Below are positions 34,819 to 43,418 of a stretch of 64,000 bases of DNA, piece after piece; position 1 is the first letter of the stretch; each line of letters begins with the position of its first letter. Made by a program: the position numbers and the translations under genes. Origin of the DNA: Microbacterium proteolyticum (lineage in GTDB: Bacteria; Actinomycetota; Actinomycetes; Actinomycetales; Microbacteriaceae); assembly GCF_014192415.1 (NCBI RefSeq), contig NZ_JACHXY010000003.1, forward strand, positions 184,227 to 248,226, given 5' to 3'. Below the pieces are notes generated by a model. It was not told the DNA's origin. It saw nothing but the letters and a program-made list of their open reading frames with translations, and did no database searches.

Positions 34819-35994
34819 TCAGACGTTCGCCGGTGCCGCTGCTCGGTGGCGGGCTGAGGACCGCAGAACGAGCTCGAGCACCGCACGGTGGCGTGAGCCC
34901 CAACTGTTGTCCTCGATGAACGCCGCGCGCTGCGCGTCGGTGAGAGGACCGCGCTCGAGAGCGTCGTCGACCTGGGGGGCCATCTCGGCCGTGCTGGCGG
35001 AGAAGGTCACCCGCTCGTGGATGCCCCGCACCGGCGGGAGATCGACGGAGACCACGGGCAGACCCGCGGCGAGGTACTCGTACACCTTGAGCGGGCTCAT
35101 GGCCTCGGTGAGCGCCGTGCGCCGGTGCGAGAGCAGCGACACGTCGCAGTTGCGCAGTGCCGCCACGAGCTCCGATCGACCGACCCCGGCGTGCTGATGC
35201 ACGTTAGGGATCTCGCGCAGCGCCCGGGTGTAGCCGGGCTCGGGTGTGGGCCCCAGCAGCACGATGTGGAGGTCGGGTCGCAGGACCGCCAGGTGCGCGA
35301 TCCCCTCGACGTCGAGTCGGCTGTCGATCGTGCCGACGTAGATGGCGCGCGGACCGGGGATGGCGGCCAGCCAGTCCGGCGCCACGGGGCGGGGCCCCAT
35401 CCACTCGCGCGGGTCGACGCCGTTCGGAACGACGACAGCCGGTCCGCGCGGGTCGATTCGGTCGATGATCTGCTGCGATACCGCAGCGACACCCACTTCG
35501 CTCTCGCTGATCTGGCGGTAGGCCGCGGCGTACGCCGGCCAGTAGGCCTGACGTGCCTCGGAACTCAGCCAATCGTCGCGCCCGAAATACGTGACGGTGT
35601 CGGCCCAGCCGAACGGACAGAACGCCGCCACGAGCGGGTTCGTCGTCACGATCGCGGTGCGGCTCATGCCGGCTCGGGCGGCCGCGGTACGCAACTGCTC
35701 GTCGTACGAGCGATAGGTGCGCACGATCGCGGGCACGCTGACCGGGTCGCGACGAGCGAGTCGGGTCGGGGTGATGAGCCGCCGGTCCGCGCGGGCGGGG
35801 AAGGACTCGGCCGGCCGGATCCCCCGTGCAGCCACGCTGGCGAGCGAGCGGAACGGGTTCGCGACGAGGAGGTTGCCCACCTCGTCCGACGACATGAGGG
35901 TCTGCAGGATGCGGTCCGGCGGACGCATCATGCCGCGAGCCGCAGCATCGGCATAGGTCTCGTACGAGAACGTGAAGACGACGTCGCGTTTCAC
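34819..35994 (-). CDS. Glycosyltransferase, GT-B fold
   Basis: A 391-residue protein. The N-terminal half includes AFCPFGWADTVTYFGRDDWLSSEARQ, and the C-terminal half GPRAIYVGTIDSRLDVEGIAHLA, IVLLGPTP, and AMSPLKVYEYLAAGLPVVSVDLP, the nucleotide-sugar binding site of GT1/GT4-like enzymes. It resembles glycosyltransferases of polysaccharide biosynthesis (TuaH/WcaL-like). GTG 35994 overlaps the stop of the acyltransferase gene. Last gene of its leftward operon. Confidence 0.82.
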   Translation of the reverse strand: MKRDVVFTFSYETYADAAARGMMRPPDRILQTLMSSDEVGNLLVANPFRSLASVAARGIRPAESFPARADRRLITPTRLARRDPVSVPAIVRTYRSYDEQLRTAAARAGMSRTAIVTTNPLVAAFCPFGWADTVTYFGRDDWLSSEARQAYWPAYAAAYRQISESEVGVAAVSQQIIDRIDPRGPAVVVPNGVDPREWMGPRPVAPDWLAAIPGPRAIYVGTIDSRLDVEGIAHLAVLRPDLHIVLLGPTPEPGYTRALREIPNVHQHAGVGRSELVAALRNCDVSLLSHRRTALTEAMSPLKVYEYLAAGLPVVSVDLPPVRGIHERVTFSASTAEMAPQVDDALERGPLTDAQRAAFIEDNSWGSRHRAVLELVLRSSARHRAAAPANV

Positions 35995-36566
35995 GAGACG
36001 ATCTCCCGCAGCACGCGAGCCGGAGCGCCCACCGCGACACAGCGGGGCGGGAGGTCGGAGGTCACGACGGCGTTCGCCCCCACGACCGTGCCGGCGCCGA
36101 TGGTCACCCCGGGCATGACCACGACGTTCTGGCCGAGCCAGGCACCGCGACCGATCCGGACGGGGGCGACGCGCGACAGCGGCTGGTCGCGGATGGGGAT
36201 GTCGGGATCGTCGAACCCGTGCGTGTGGTCGGAGATGTAGACGCCGCGGGCCAGAGCCACGGCATCCTCGACGATCACCTCTTCGACGGCGGTGATCGAG
36301 GTCTGGTTCATGCGCACGCGGTCGCCGATATGGATGACGGGGCCGACGGCGTCGAGCCGCGGCACCATGAACCACGACGACGGCCCGATGAGCACGTCGC
36401 GGCCGACCACGACCTTCTGGGGGTTGCCGGCACGGAACGGCAGCATGATCCGCGAACCGCTCCCGAACTCGGCGAAACCGGTCGCCGCGATCTTGGTGTA
36501 GGCCGCGTCCCGCGCGCGGGTGGCGTACTCCATGAGCGTCATCGGGTTCACGGCCCGCCCCCTCAT
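35991..36566 (-). CDS. Hexapeptide-repeat acyltransferase (second)
   Basis: A 191-residue left-handed beta-helix acyltransferase: VVVGRDVLIGPSSWFMVPRL, the catalytic-like His region YISDHTHGFDDPDIPI, then VRIGRGAWLGQNVVVMPGVTIGAGTVVGANAVV and the end CVAVGAPARVLRE. It differs clearly from the one at 24683, so the locus has two acyltransferases of this fold plus the WS/DGAT fusion. ATGA overlaps at both ends. Confidence 0.87.
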   Translation of the reverse strand: MRGRAVNPMTLMEYATRARDAAYTKIAATGFAEFGSGSRIMLPFRAGNPQKVVVGRDVLIGPSSWFMVPRLDAVGPVIHIGDRVRMNQTSITAVEEVIVEDAVALARGVYISDHTHGFDDPDIPIRDQPLSRVAPVRIGRGAWLGQNVVVMPGVTIGAGTVVGANAVVTSDLPPRCVAVGAPARVLREIVS

Positions 36567-37759
36567 GACAGGCCCTCGACGTTGCGTCGCGCCAGATCCG
36601 TCACGGTCGCACGGGCGTCGAGGATCCGCGAACGCAGCTCGTCGCGGTGCTCGACGGCGGTCGACACCGCGGCGAAGAGATCGCCGTCGAACGACGAACC
36701 CGGGGCGACGCACAGCTCCGGTGCTCCGAACAGGTCCATCAATCCCTCGACCTTCCCCTGCGTCGCGACCGTCACCGGCGGCGTCCCGGCCATCAACGAC
36801 ATCACCGCGAGGTGCATGCGCCCGGTGACCGTGACCGAGGCGCGCGCGGCAAGGCCGCGGATCTCGGCCGGGGCGAGCAAGCGCGGGACGAGGTGCACGT
36901 CCACGTCGCCTCCGGCAGCGTCCACGAGCGCCTGGCACAGCGGCAGATCGTCGGCGCCGTGACGCGACACGTGCGGGACCACGAGGACCACGAACCCCGC
37001 GGCGCGTAGGGTCTCCACGACCCGGACGTAGGCGGGCAGCCTGTCGCCGACCAGCCCCGATGCGTTCACGAGCGCGAGTTCCCGGTCGCCGAGCTCGGGC
37101 AGCAGACGCTGCACGATCGTGTCGTCGCGCGACGTGGCCGCGAAGACGATGTCGGCGCTGTCCCGCACCGCGAGACCGTCGGTGCGCGCCCGCGCCGCAG
37201 AGCGCGGATCGCGCAGGTACAGGCGCACCCCCGCGTCGCCGGCTCGGCGCAGAGCCGCCACGGACCGCGCGTGCGGCGCCGCGTTCCAGCTGAAGCCCAC
37301 GATGCGGGTGGGCCACCCGAGACGGGCGAGCCGTTCGGCGAGTCCCGCGCGGTTCACGGAGGCCCGCAGAACATACGCGCCGTCCATGATGTCGGCGCCG
37401 ATGACGGAGAACGACCGCGCCGAGCGGAGTTCGCGGGCCAGGGCGCGCACGTCGCGCGCATGACCGACCGCGGAGCCGTACACGAGAGCGGGAAGAGGGA
37501 CGACGCGCATCCGCTCGCGCAGAGCGGCCGGTACGTCGAAGTCCTGCACGGATCGCGTCAGGACGACCACCGGCCCGTCGACGGTCTCGACGAAGGCTTC
37601 GACGAGAGCTTGGTCGCCGATGTTGCCGCGACCCGGAGGGGCCAGCAGGACGTGGTTGCGAGCCCTCTTCTGCGGTCGTGAATGCAGCAGCATCCGGTCG
37701 ACGAGGCGGATGAGACCCTCGGACTGCAGGGGCTTCGCCAGGCGTCGGAGCGCGCTCAC
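36563..37759 (-). CDS. Polysaccharide pyruvyl transferase
   Basis: A 398-residue protein of the CsaB/WcaK family: N-terminal PPGRGNIGDQALVEAF (family mark G-N-x-GD), IGADIMDGAYV, and C-terminal VTGRMHLAVMSLMAGTPPV (the R-x-H substrate motif). It adds a pyruvyl ketal from phosphoenolpyruvate to a sugar, giving a negative charge. GTG start. First of a three-gene operon with an acyltransferase and a glycosyltransferase. Confidence 0.87.
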   Translation of the reverse strand: MSALRRLAKPLQSEGLIRLVDRMLLHSRPQKRARNHVLLAPPGRGNIGDQALVEAFVETVDGPVVVLTRSVQDFDVPAALRERMRVVPLPALVYGSAVGHARDVRALARELRSARSFSVIGADIMDGAYVLRASVNRAGLAERLARLGWPTRIVGFSWNAAPHARSVAALRRAGDAGVRLYLRDPRSAARARTDGLAVRDSADIVFAATSRDDTIVQRLLPELGDRELALVNASGLVGDRLPAYVRVVETLRAAGFVVLVVPHVSRHGADDLPLCQALVDAAGGDVDVHLVPRLLAPAEIRGLAARASVTVTGRMHLAVMSLMAGTPPVTVATQGKVEGLMDLFGAPELCVAPGSSFDGDLFAAVSTAVEHRDELRSRILDARATVTDLARRNVEGLS

Positions 37760-37811
37760 AGAGCGCTCTTCGGGACGACGTCTGCGGGGCTCCGGCGAGC
37801 CGAGGGAATGA

Positions 37812-38975
37812 TCAAAGTTTCCAAATGGCCCTCAGGTATTCATCGGTAGGTGTAGGTGTGCGCTGTTCGAGCCACGCGGAATCTACGGTTGAAAGCGTCG
37901 GATCACTCGTCCATCCTCCGGAATTGGAGTAGGTCGTCGTCGCCGGTGTGAAGGAATTCTCTACGGATGCCCAGACGCCCGGGACGCTTCCGATCATAAT
38001 CGAATCGCGTGCCGCCATAACGCCGTTCGTCCCCGACCCGTTCGCCGCCTGGGGCGCCCCCGTCGTCGACGACTTCGCGCCCGTGGGGAGCGGATAACGC
38101 TGGAGCATCCGACTCCCGGCGACGACGAGGCAGTGCTCGAATCGGACGCCGCTCGCGAGCTCGGTGGGGATGAATGCCGCATTCGTGGAGGCGAAGATCA
38201 CGGTGTCCGTCATCACGACATTGCGCAGCGCGTGCGTACCCGACAGCTGGTAGGTGTCGAGGTGCGCCGACGAGCCCGAGGGCTTGTACATCGACGCGAT
38301 GTAGCAGCCGGTGATTGACAGATCGGTCACGGTACTCCCCGCCGTCCGCGTCGCCCAGGCGTCGGATTCGGTGAGCTGCGACTCGGGGGTCACGCACTCG
38401 ACGAACTCCACGCCGGACACGGCCCCCGTCTCGTTGCTCGAGATGTTGAACGCCCGCCCTTTCGACCACGCCCACGCGAAGTCGGAGACGCCGGTCAGTA
38501 CCAGCGAGCTCGGGAAGGTCCAGAATCCGACGAAGCTCACGCCCATGACGCGATCGAGGCGGATCGACGCGTCGAAGCTCACACTGGCGGAACCGTCTCG
38601 CGGCATGATCAGGATGCGACGACCGCGGCCGGTCTGCCCGACGCCCTGCAGGACGGGCTTCGACGACGAACCGGCGCCGTTGCCGGCCAGGCGGCCGGGG
38701 CGCACGAGGATGCGCACATTGCCGTTCGGCGCGACCGTGCGCAGCGACGCGACGGCATTCGCGATGGCCGTCCAATTGCAATCGCATTCGATGGTCTTGT
38801 CGAACGCGTCGGAGGGGCGGGGGGTTCGAGACGGCCAATGCGAGCCGTCCGGCCCGAATCTGGTCGACATGACGGTGGCGGCGGAGGCGGCCGCGGGCAC
38901 GAGGAGCGCGGAGGCGGCGACCAGGGGTGCCGCGGAGAGCAATCCGACGAACGAACGACGGCTGATGACATTCAT
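37812..38975 (-). CDS. Exported beta-helix-like protein, Tat signal (paralogue A)
   Basis: A 387-residue protein. The N-terminus VISRRSFVGLLSAAPLVA with a twin-arginine motif, hydrophobic core and AxA-like site predicts Tat export (mature from about 33). The rest is rich in short beta repeats, Asn, Thr and Ser, like right-handed beta-helix proteins. It shares with the gene at 39104 the blocks HWPSRTPR, IECDCNW, LVRPGRLAGNGAGSSS and WAWSKGRAFNI. No catalytic motif of a known lyase family is evident. Its position after the polysaccharide genes suggests binding, modifying or cleaving the polymer. ATG 38975 has a TATATT hexamer 6 nt upstream, so leaderless. Confidence 0.75.
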   Translation of the reverse strand: MNVISRRSFVGLLSAAPLVAASALLVPAAASAATVMSTRFGPDGSHWPSRTPRPSDAFDKTIECDCNWTAIANAVASLRTVAPNGNVRILVRPGRLAGNGAGSSSKPVLQGVGQTGRGRRILIMPRDGSASVSFDASIRLDRVMGVSFVGFWTFPSSLVLTGVSDFAWAWSKGRAFNISSNETGAVSGVEFVECVTPESQLTESDAWATRTAGSTVTDLSITGCYIASMYKPSGSSAHLDTYQLSGTHALRNVVMTDTVIFASTNAAFIPTELASGVRFEHCLVVAGSRMLQRYPLPTGAKSSTTGAPQAANGSGTNGVMAARDSIMIGSVPGVWASVENSFTPATTTYSNSGGWTSDPTLSTVDSAWLEQRTPTPTDEYLRAIWKL

Positions 38976-38981
38976 GGCGCA

Positions 38982-38987
38982 AATATA
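38982..38987 (-). promoter_or_regulatory. -10 hexamer of paralogue A (leaderless), in an AT-rich gap
   Basis: TATATT on the minus strand, 6 nt before ATG 38975. The 128-bp gap 38976-39103 between the paralogues is unusually AT-rich for this genome. Confidence 0.5.
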
Positions 38988-39103
38988 TGAGCACGGTGAA
39001 TGCGCCGGCCTCGTTTATCGAAATTGCCCGTCAAACGTAATCTATTCGTCGTTTTCCGACCGACGCGCAGTCGTCAGGCCGATCCGGCGACGGCCGTGGG
39101 CGG

Positions 39104-40357
39104 TCAGCGGAGCTGCCAGATCTCCCGCAGCCGGTCGTCGGTGGGCATCGGCGCCCGCGCGTCCAACCACTCGGCGTCGATGTCGGCCAGCGAGGGATCC
39201 GACTCGAACGCACCGCCCGTGGCCGCCGGCGGATCCGCCGCCGAGATGGTGGAGTTCTCGACGCTCGCGAACGTGCCCCTCACGCGGCCGATGAAGATGG
39301 AGTCCTTCGCGCTCATCTCGTCGATGGACTTGGCAGCGTTCACCACCGACGGCGCCCCGGAGGTGAAGGCGTTCGCGCCGTCGGGCAGCGGGTAACGCTC
39401 GAGCATGCGGTCGCCCCCCACGAGAAGGCTCCGATCGAAGACGATGTCGCGGGCCTCCGCCGCCGGGATGAACCCGGCGTTCGTCGAGGAGAACAGCACG
39501 GTCCCCTCGAGCAGCAGCCCCTCCTTGTCGGCATTACCCGACAGCTGAAGAGTGTCGCAGTGCGACGACGAGCCGTCCTCTTTATAGGTCGGCGCGATGT
39601 AGCAGCCCCGCACGGCGATGTCGCGGAAGGGATTCGCCCCTGTCCGGAACGCCCAGGTGTCGGCGTCGCCCGAGACCGCGTCCGGGGTGACGCACTCCAC
39701 GAACTCCGTGTTCTCGGTGGGTCCGCTGTCGCCCGACGTGATGTTGAACGCCTGCCCCTTCGACCAGGCCCAGGCCACATCACGTGTCGAGGTGAGCACG
39801 AGGCTCTTGGGGAAGGTCGAGAACCCGGCGAAAGCCACGCCCACGACGGCGTCGAGCCGCAGAGACCCGTCGATGGTCACCGACTCCGTCCCATCGCGCG
39901 GGATCACGAGGACCCGGGACGCGCGCCCTTCGCGCCCGACGTCCGCGAGCACGGGTTCCGACGTGGATCCCGCCCCGTTGCCCGGCAGGACGCCCGGTCG
40001 CACCAGCACCCGCGCCGAGCCGTCCGGCGCTGCCACGTCGACCGCGGTGATCGCGGTGGCGATGGCCTCCCACGTGCACTCGCACTCGATGCTCGCGTCG
40101 AACGCGTCGTAGGCGCGCGGCGTCCGCGTCGGCCAGTTGTGGCCGGTCGGACCGAAGACGTCACCCGCCGGCGGGATCTCCGGAGCGGTGGATGCCGCCG
40201 CCGGGGCGACGACGCCGAGACCCTCGCCCGAGGACTCCGGCGCGGACGGCGACGTGGTCGGCGTCACCGGTTCCCTCTCGGGGGCGCAGGCCGCGACGAC
40301 AGCCACCGGCGCCAGAAGAAGGAGGGACATCGCAGTCCGTCGAGAAAAATCGGTCAT
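39104..40357 (-). CDS. Exported beta-helix-like lipoprotein (paralogue B)
   Basis: A 417-residue protein paralogous to the previous one over nearly its full length. The N-terminus MTDFSRRTAMSLLLLAPVAV with VAAC predicts a lipoprotein, possibly Tat-routed because of the RR pair, followed by a Pro/Ser/Thr/Glu linker (about 30-65). Conserved blocks: HNWPTRTPRAYDAFD, IECECTW, LVRPGVLPGNGAGSTS, WAWSKGQAFNI, MLERYPLPDGA. So the pair gives one free and one membrane-bound version of the same fold. Start 40357 is set by the signal sequence; GAGCGAAG precedes it. No enzyme family assigned. Confidence 0.75.
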   Translation of the reverse strand: MTDFSRRTAMSLLLLAPVAVVAACAPEREPVTPTTSPSAPESSGEGLGVVAPAAASTAPEIPPAGDVFGPTGHNWPTRTPRAYDAFDASIECECTWEAIATAITAVDVAAPDGSARVLVRPGVLPGNGAGSTSEPVLADVGREGRASRVLVIPRDGTESVTIDGSLRLDAVVGVAFAGFSTFPKSLVLTSTRDVAWAWSKGQAFNITSGDSGPTENTEFVECVTPDAVSGDADTWAFRTGANPFRDIAVRGCYIAPTYKEDGSSSHCDTLQLSGNADKEGLLLEGTVLFSSTNAGFIPAAEARDIVFDRSLLVGGDRMLERYPLPDGANAFTSGAPSVVNAAKSIDEMSAKDSIFIGRVRGTFASVENSTISAADPPAATGGAFESDPSLADIDAEWLDARAPMPTDDRLREIWQLR

Positions 40358-40532
40358 TCTTCGCTCCGAACACTTGAGCGACGGACCCCCCGCCGTCGTT
40401 TCAACCCTACGCACTCGGCATGTCCCGGCAGTTACGGCAGGACCATCTCCCCGTGTCTTCGGGGCGAGTCCACGGGAAGGGAGAGCGTGAGGGCGCGAAC
40501 CCCACGTCGACCTCGGAGAAAGTCGTTCGATG

Positions 40533-40605
40533 TGCCGGCTACAGGACTTGAACCTGCAACCCCCGTATTACAAGTACGGTGCGCTACCAATTGCGCCAAG
40601 CCGGC
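40533..40605 (-). tRNA. tRNA-Thr (anticodon TGT)
   Basis: A full cloverleaf on the minus strand: acceptor GCCGGCT with AGCCGGC and discriminator A, D arm GCGC-AATTGGTA-GCGC, anticodon stem CCGTA with TACGG and loop CTTGTAA (anticodon TGT, reads ACA), variable loop GGGTT, T arm with GGTTCAAGTCC. No CCA is encoded. Confidence 0.95.
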
Positions 40606-40648
40606 GGGAGACGCCGCGGGCGCCTCGGAGGACGAGTCTAGGGCGTGG

Positions 40649-41032
40649 TCAGGATGACTCGTGGTGCCTGCCGCTGCGGCGGTCCCAATCGAGGGACTTG
40701 AACTGCAGGAACGAGCAGAGATTGCCGGCGATGACGAGCTCGGCCGCGAGGCTGGCCATCTCGTGGGGCGTGAGCGTCAGGTCGTCGGGGCGGGCGCTGA
40801 GCGTCGCTTCCCACAACGGCTCGTCGTAGCCCCGGGGCTGCATGTAGATCGACGCCTGCGCGTTCGACAGGCTGACGACGACGAGGCCCGTGTCCTGACC
40901 GTCCGCGTCCTCTTGGTCGACGACCTTGATCTTGCCCGCGACGACGTGCCCCTGATCGCGGAATTCCTGCACCCAGACCTGCAACTGATCACGGGACCGC
41001 CGCGGCGGGGAGTCCTCGATCTCACCGTTCAT
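40649..41032 (-). CDS. Conserved small cytosolic protein, unknown function
   Basis: A 127-residue soluble protein starting MNGEIEDSPPRRSRDQLQVW. A mixed alpha/beta pattern with a central LVVVSLSNAQASIYMQP strand region and a C-terminal helix; no signal peptide or membrane segment. I recognise no family. ATG 41032 has GATTCT 6 nt upstream (leaderless). The DsbA-like gene ends 42 bp upstream on the same strand. Confidence 0.65.
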   Translation of the reverse strand: MNGEIEDSPPRRSRDQLQVWVQEFRDQGHVVAGKIKVVDQEDADGQDTGLVVVSLSNAQASIYMQPRGYDEPLWEATLSARPDDLTLTPHEMASLAAELVIAGNLCSFLQFKSLDWDRRSGRHHESS

Positions 41033-41038
41033 GACAAC

Positions 41039-41044
41039 AGAATC
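41039..41044 (-). promoter_or_regulatory. Possible -10 hexamer of the 40649 gene (leaderless)
   Basis: GATTCT on the minus strand, 6 nt before ATG 41032. Confidence 0.4.
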
Positions 41045-41074
41045 GCACACCGCCGCCTCCACCGAGGGATCGGT

Positions 41075-42022
41075 TCAGCCGACCGGCGTGGTCGACGGCG
41101 CCGGAGTGGCGGTGGAGTAATAGGCGTTGCTGTCGACGGTCAGCACGAACTGCGCGAACTCCTTCGCGTCGTCCATGTTGCCGACGTACGGCGTGCCGTT
41201 GACCAGCACGGTGGCGGTCGAGGTGAGCGCCTGTCCGTCCGTGCCGGGGAGCCCCTTGATCGCACGATCGGTGGCGGCCTTGGCCCAGGCGGTGTACGTC
41301 TCGTCCTCGATGCACGACCGCACGGTCGCGACATCGCTCACGCCCGCGCCCTGAGCCATGTCGGCCAACTGCTGGTCGCTGTACCCGTCGGTGTCGACGG
41401 CGGGCTGGGTGGTGAGCAGCTCGTGGTTGAAGGCGAAGAAGCGGTCCGACGCGTGGGTCGCGACGCACGCGGCGGCTCCGGCGGCGCGCAAGCTGTACTT
41501 CGTGCCGTTCGACTTCGAGGTGAGCATCGCCACGGGGTAGTAGGTGAGGGTGGCGGCGTCGTCACCCACCCACTTCGACAGCTGCGTCGCATTGGCAGAC
41601 TGGAACTCCCGCGCCTCCGTCGAGAGGTAGTCGACGTAGACGCGGATGTCGACGGGCGCGGCCGTCGACGTCGGTTCGGGCGTGGGCTCCGCAGTCGGCG
41701 TGGCCTCGGCCGCCATGGTCGCGGCCGTGCCGTCGACCGTCTGGTCGGCCAGCGGGTTCGCCACCTGCGGAGCGCTGGTGACGAGGAATCCGTCGTCGCT
41801 GGCGGCATCCGGGAGCGCCTGCGAGCGGTCTTCGCGGGAGTTCAGCGCGGCCGAGACGCCCACGGCGCCGATGCCGATCACCGCGACGGCACCGACGGCG
41901 ATGGCGGAGCGCCGCGCGATGCGCCAGCGCGTCTGCTTCGCCTTGACCTGCTGCGCCTTCTCGCGCACCGCCTCGCGACGGTCGCGTTCGGCGGGCGCAT
42001 TCGCTGAGGGGTCGTGGGACAT
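41075..42022 (-). CDS. Membrane-anchored DsbA/thioredoxin-like protein lacking CxxC
   Basis: A 315-residue protein: charged cytoplasmic N-terminus (1-38), one membrane helix (about 40-62), a Pro/Thr/Glu linker (about 95-122) and a DsbA-like (Thioredoxin_4-type) domain to the end, with VLVNGTPYVGN as the cis-Pro loop. Family members carry CPxC after the first strand; here the equivalent strand reads VYVDYLSTEAREFQ with no cysteine. So it should not act as an oxidoreductase and may be a chaperone or scaffold. ATG 42022 has a GGAAGG-type site upstream. Confidence 0.8.
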   Translation of the reverse strand: MSHDPSANAPAERDRREAVREKAQQVKAKQTRWRIARRSAIAVGAVAVIGIGAVGVSAALNSREDRSQALPDAASDDGFLVTSAPQVANPLADQTVDGTAATMAAEATPTAEPTPEPTSTAAPVDIRVYVDYLSTEAREFQSANATQLSKWVGDDAATLTYYPVAMLTSKSNGTKYSLRAAGAAACVATHASDRFFAFNHELLTTQPAVDTDGYSDQQLADMAQGAGVSDVATVRSCIEDETYTAWAKAATDRAIKGLPGTDGQALTSTATVLVNGTPYVGNMDDAKEFAQFVLTVDSNAYYSTATPAPSTTPVG

Positions 42023-42109
42023 GAAACCTTCCGGACGCGGGTGATCGCCGCATGAAAACGAGGGGGTTCGCACGGGTGGGCGAACGAGCACCGATGGTAG
42101 TCACGCTGG

Positions 42110-42138
42110 CTGAGAAATGACCAGACACGTGCCATACT
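42110..42138 (+). promoter_or_regulatory. Promoter of the MsmK/UgpC-type gene
   Basis: CTGAGA (42110-42115), 17 bp, CATACT (42133-42138). The predicted start gives a leader of about 90 nt before ATG 42236. Confidence 0.45.
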
Positions 42139-42235
42139 GACCCTGCGTGCACTGTCGCGCGCACGGGGTCGCCCCCGTTCATTCCATTCACTACGGATCG
42201 TCCGGCACGTACCTGCCGGTGAAGGAGAAGAAGAA

Positions 42236-43339
<1,104 letters not shown>

Positions 43340-43352
43340 CCCACGCACCGAC

Positions 43353-43398
43353 GCGGCGCGTCCCCGGTCCCGATTCGCTCGGGCCGGGGGCGCGCCGC
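43353..43398 (+). terminator. Terminator after the MsmK/UgpC-type gene
   Basis: Long GC-rich hairpin GCGGCGCG-CCCCGG-CCCG with its complement and a short loop, 13 bp after the stop; no T tract. Confidence 0.6.
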
Positions 43399-43418
43399 AC
43401 TGTTTCCCGGAGGTTCCC

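Noticed and set aside
21371..40357. Glycan locus as a recent mobile island
   Set aside because: No integrase, transposase or flanking repeats are seen. The tRNA-Thr at 40533 is near, but I find no second copy of its end near the other border, and base composition of the genes is like the rest.
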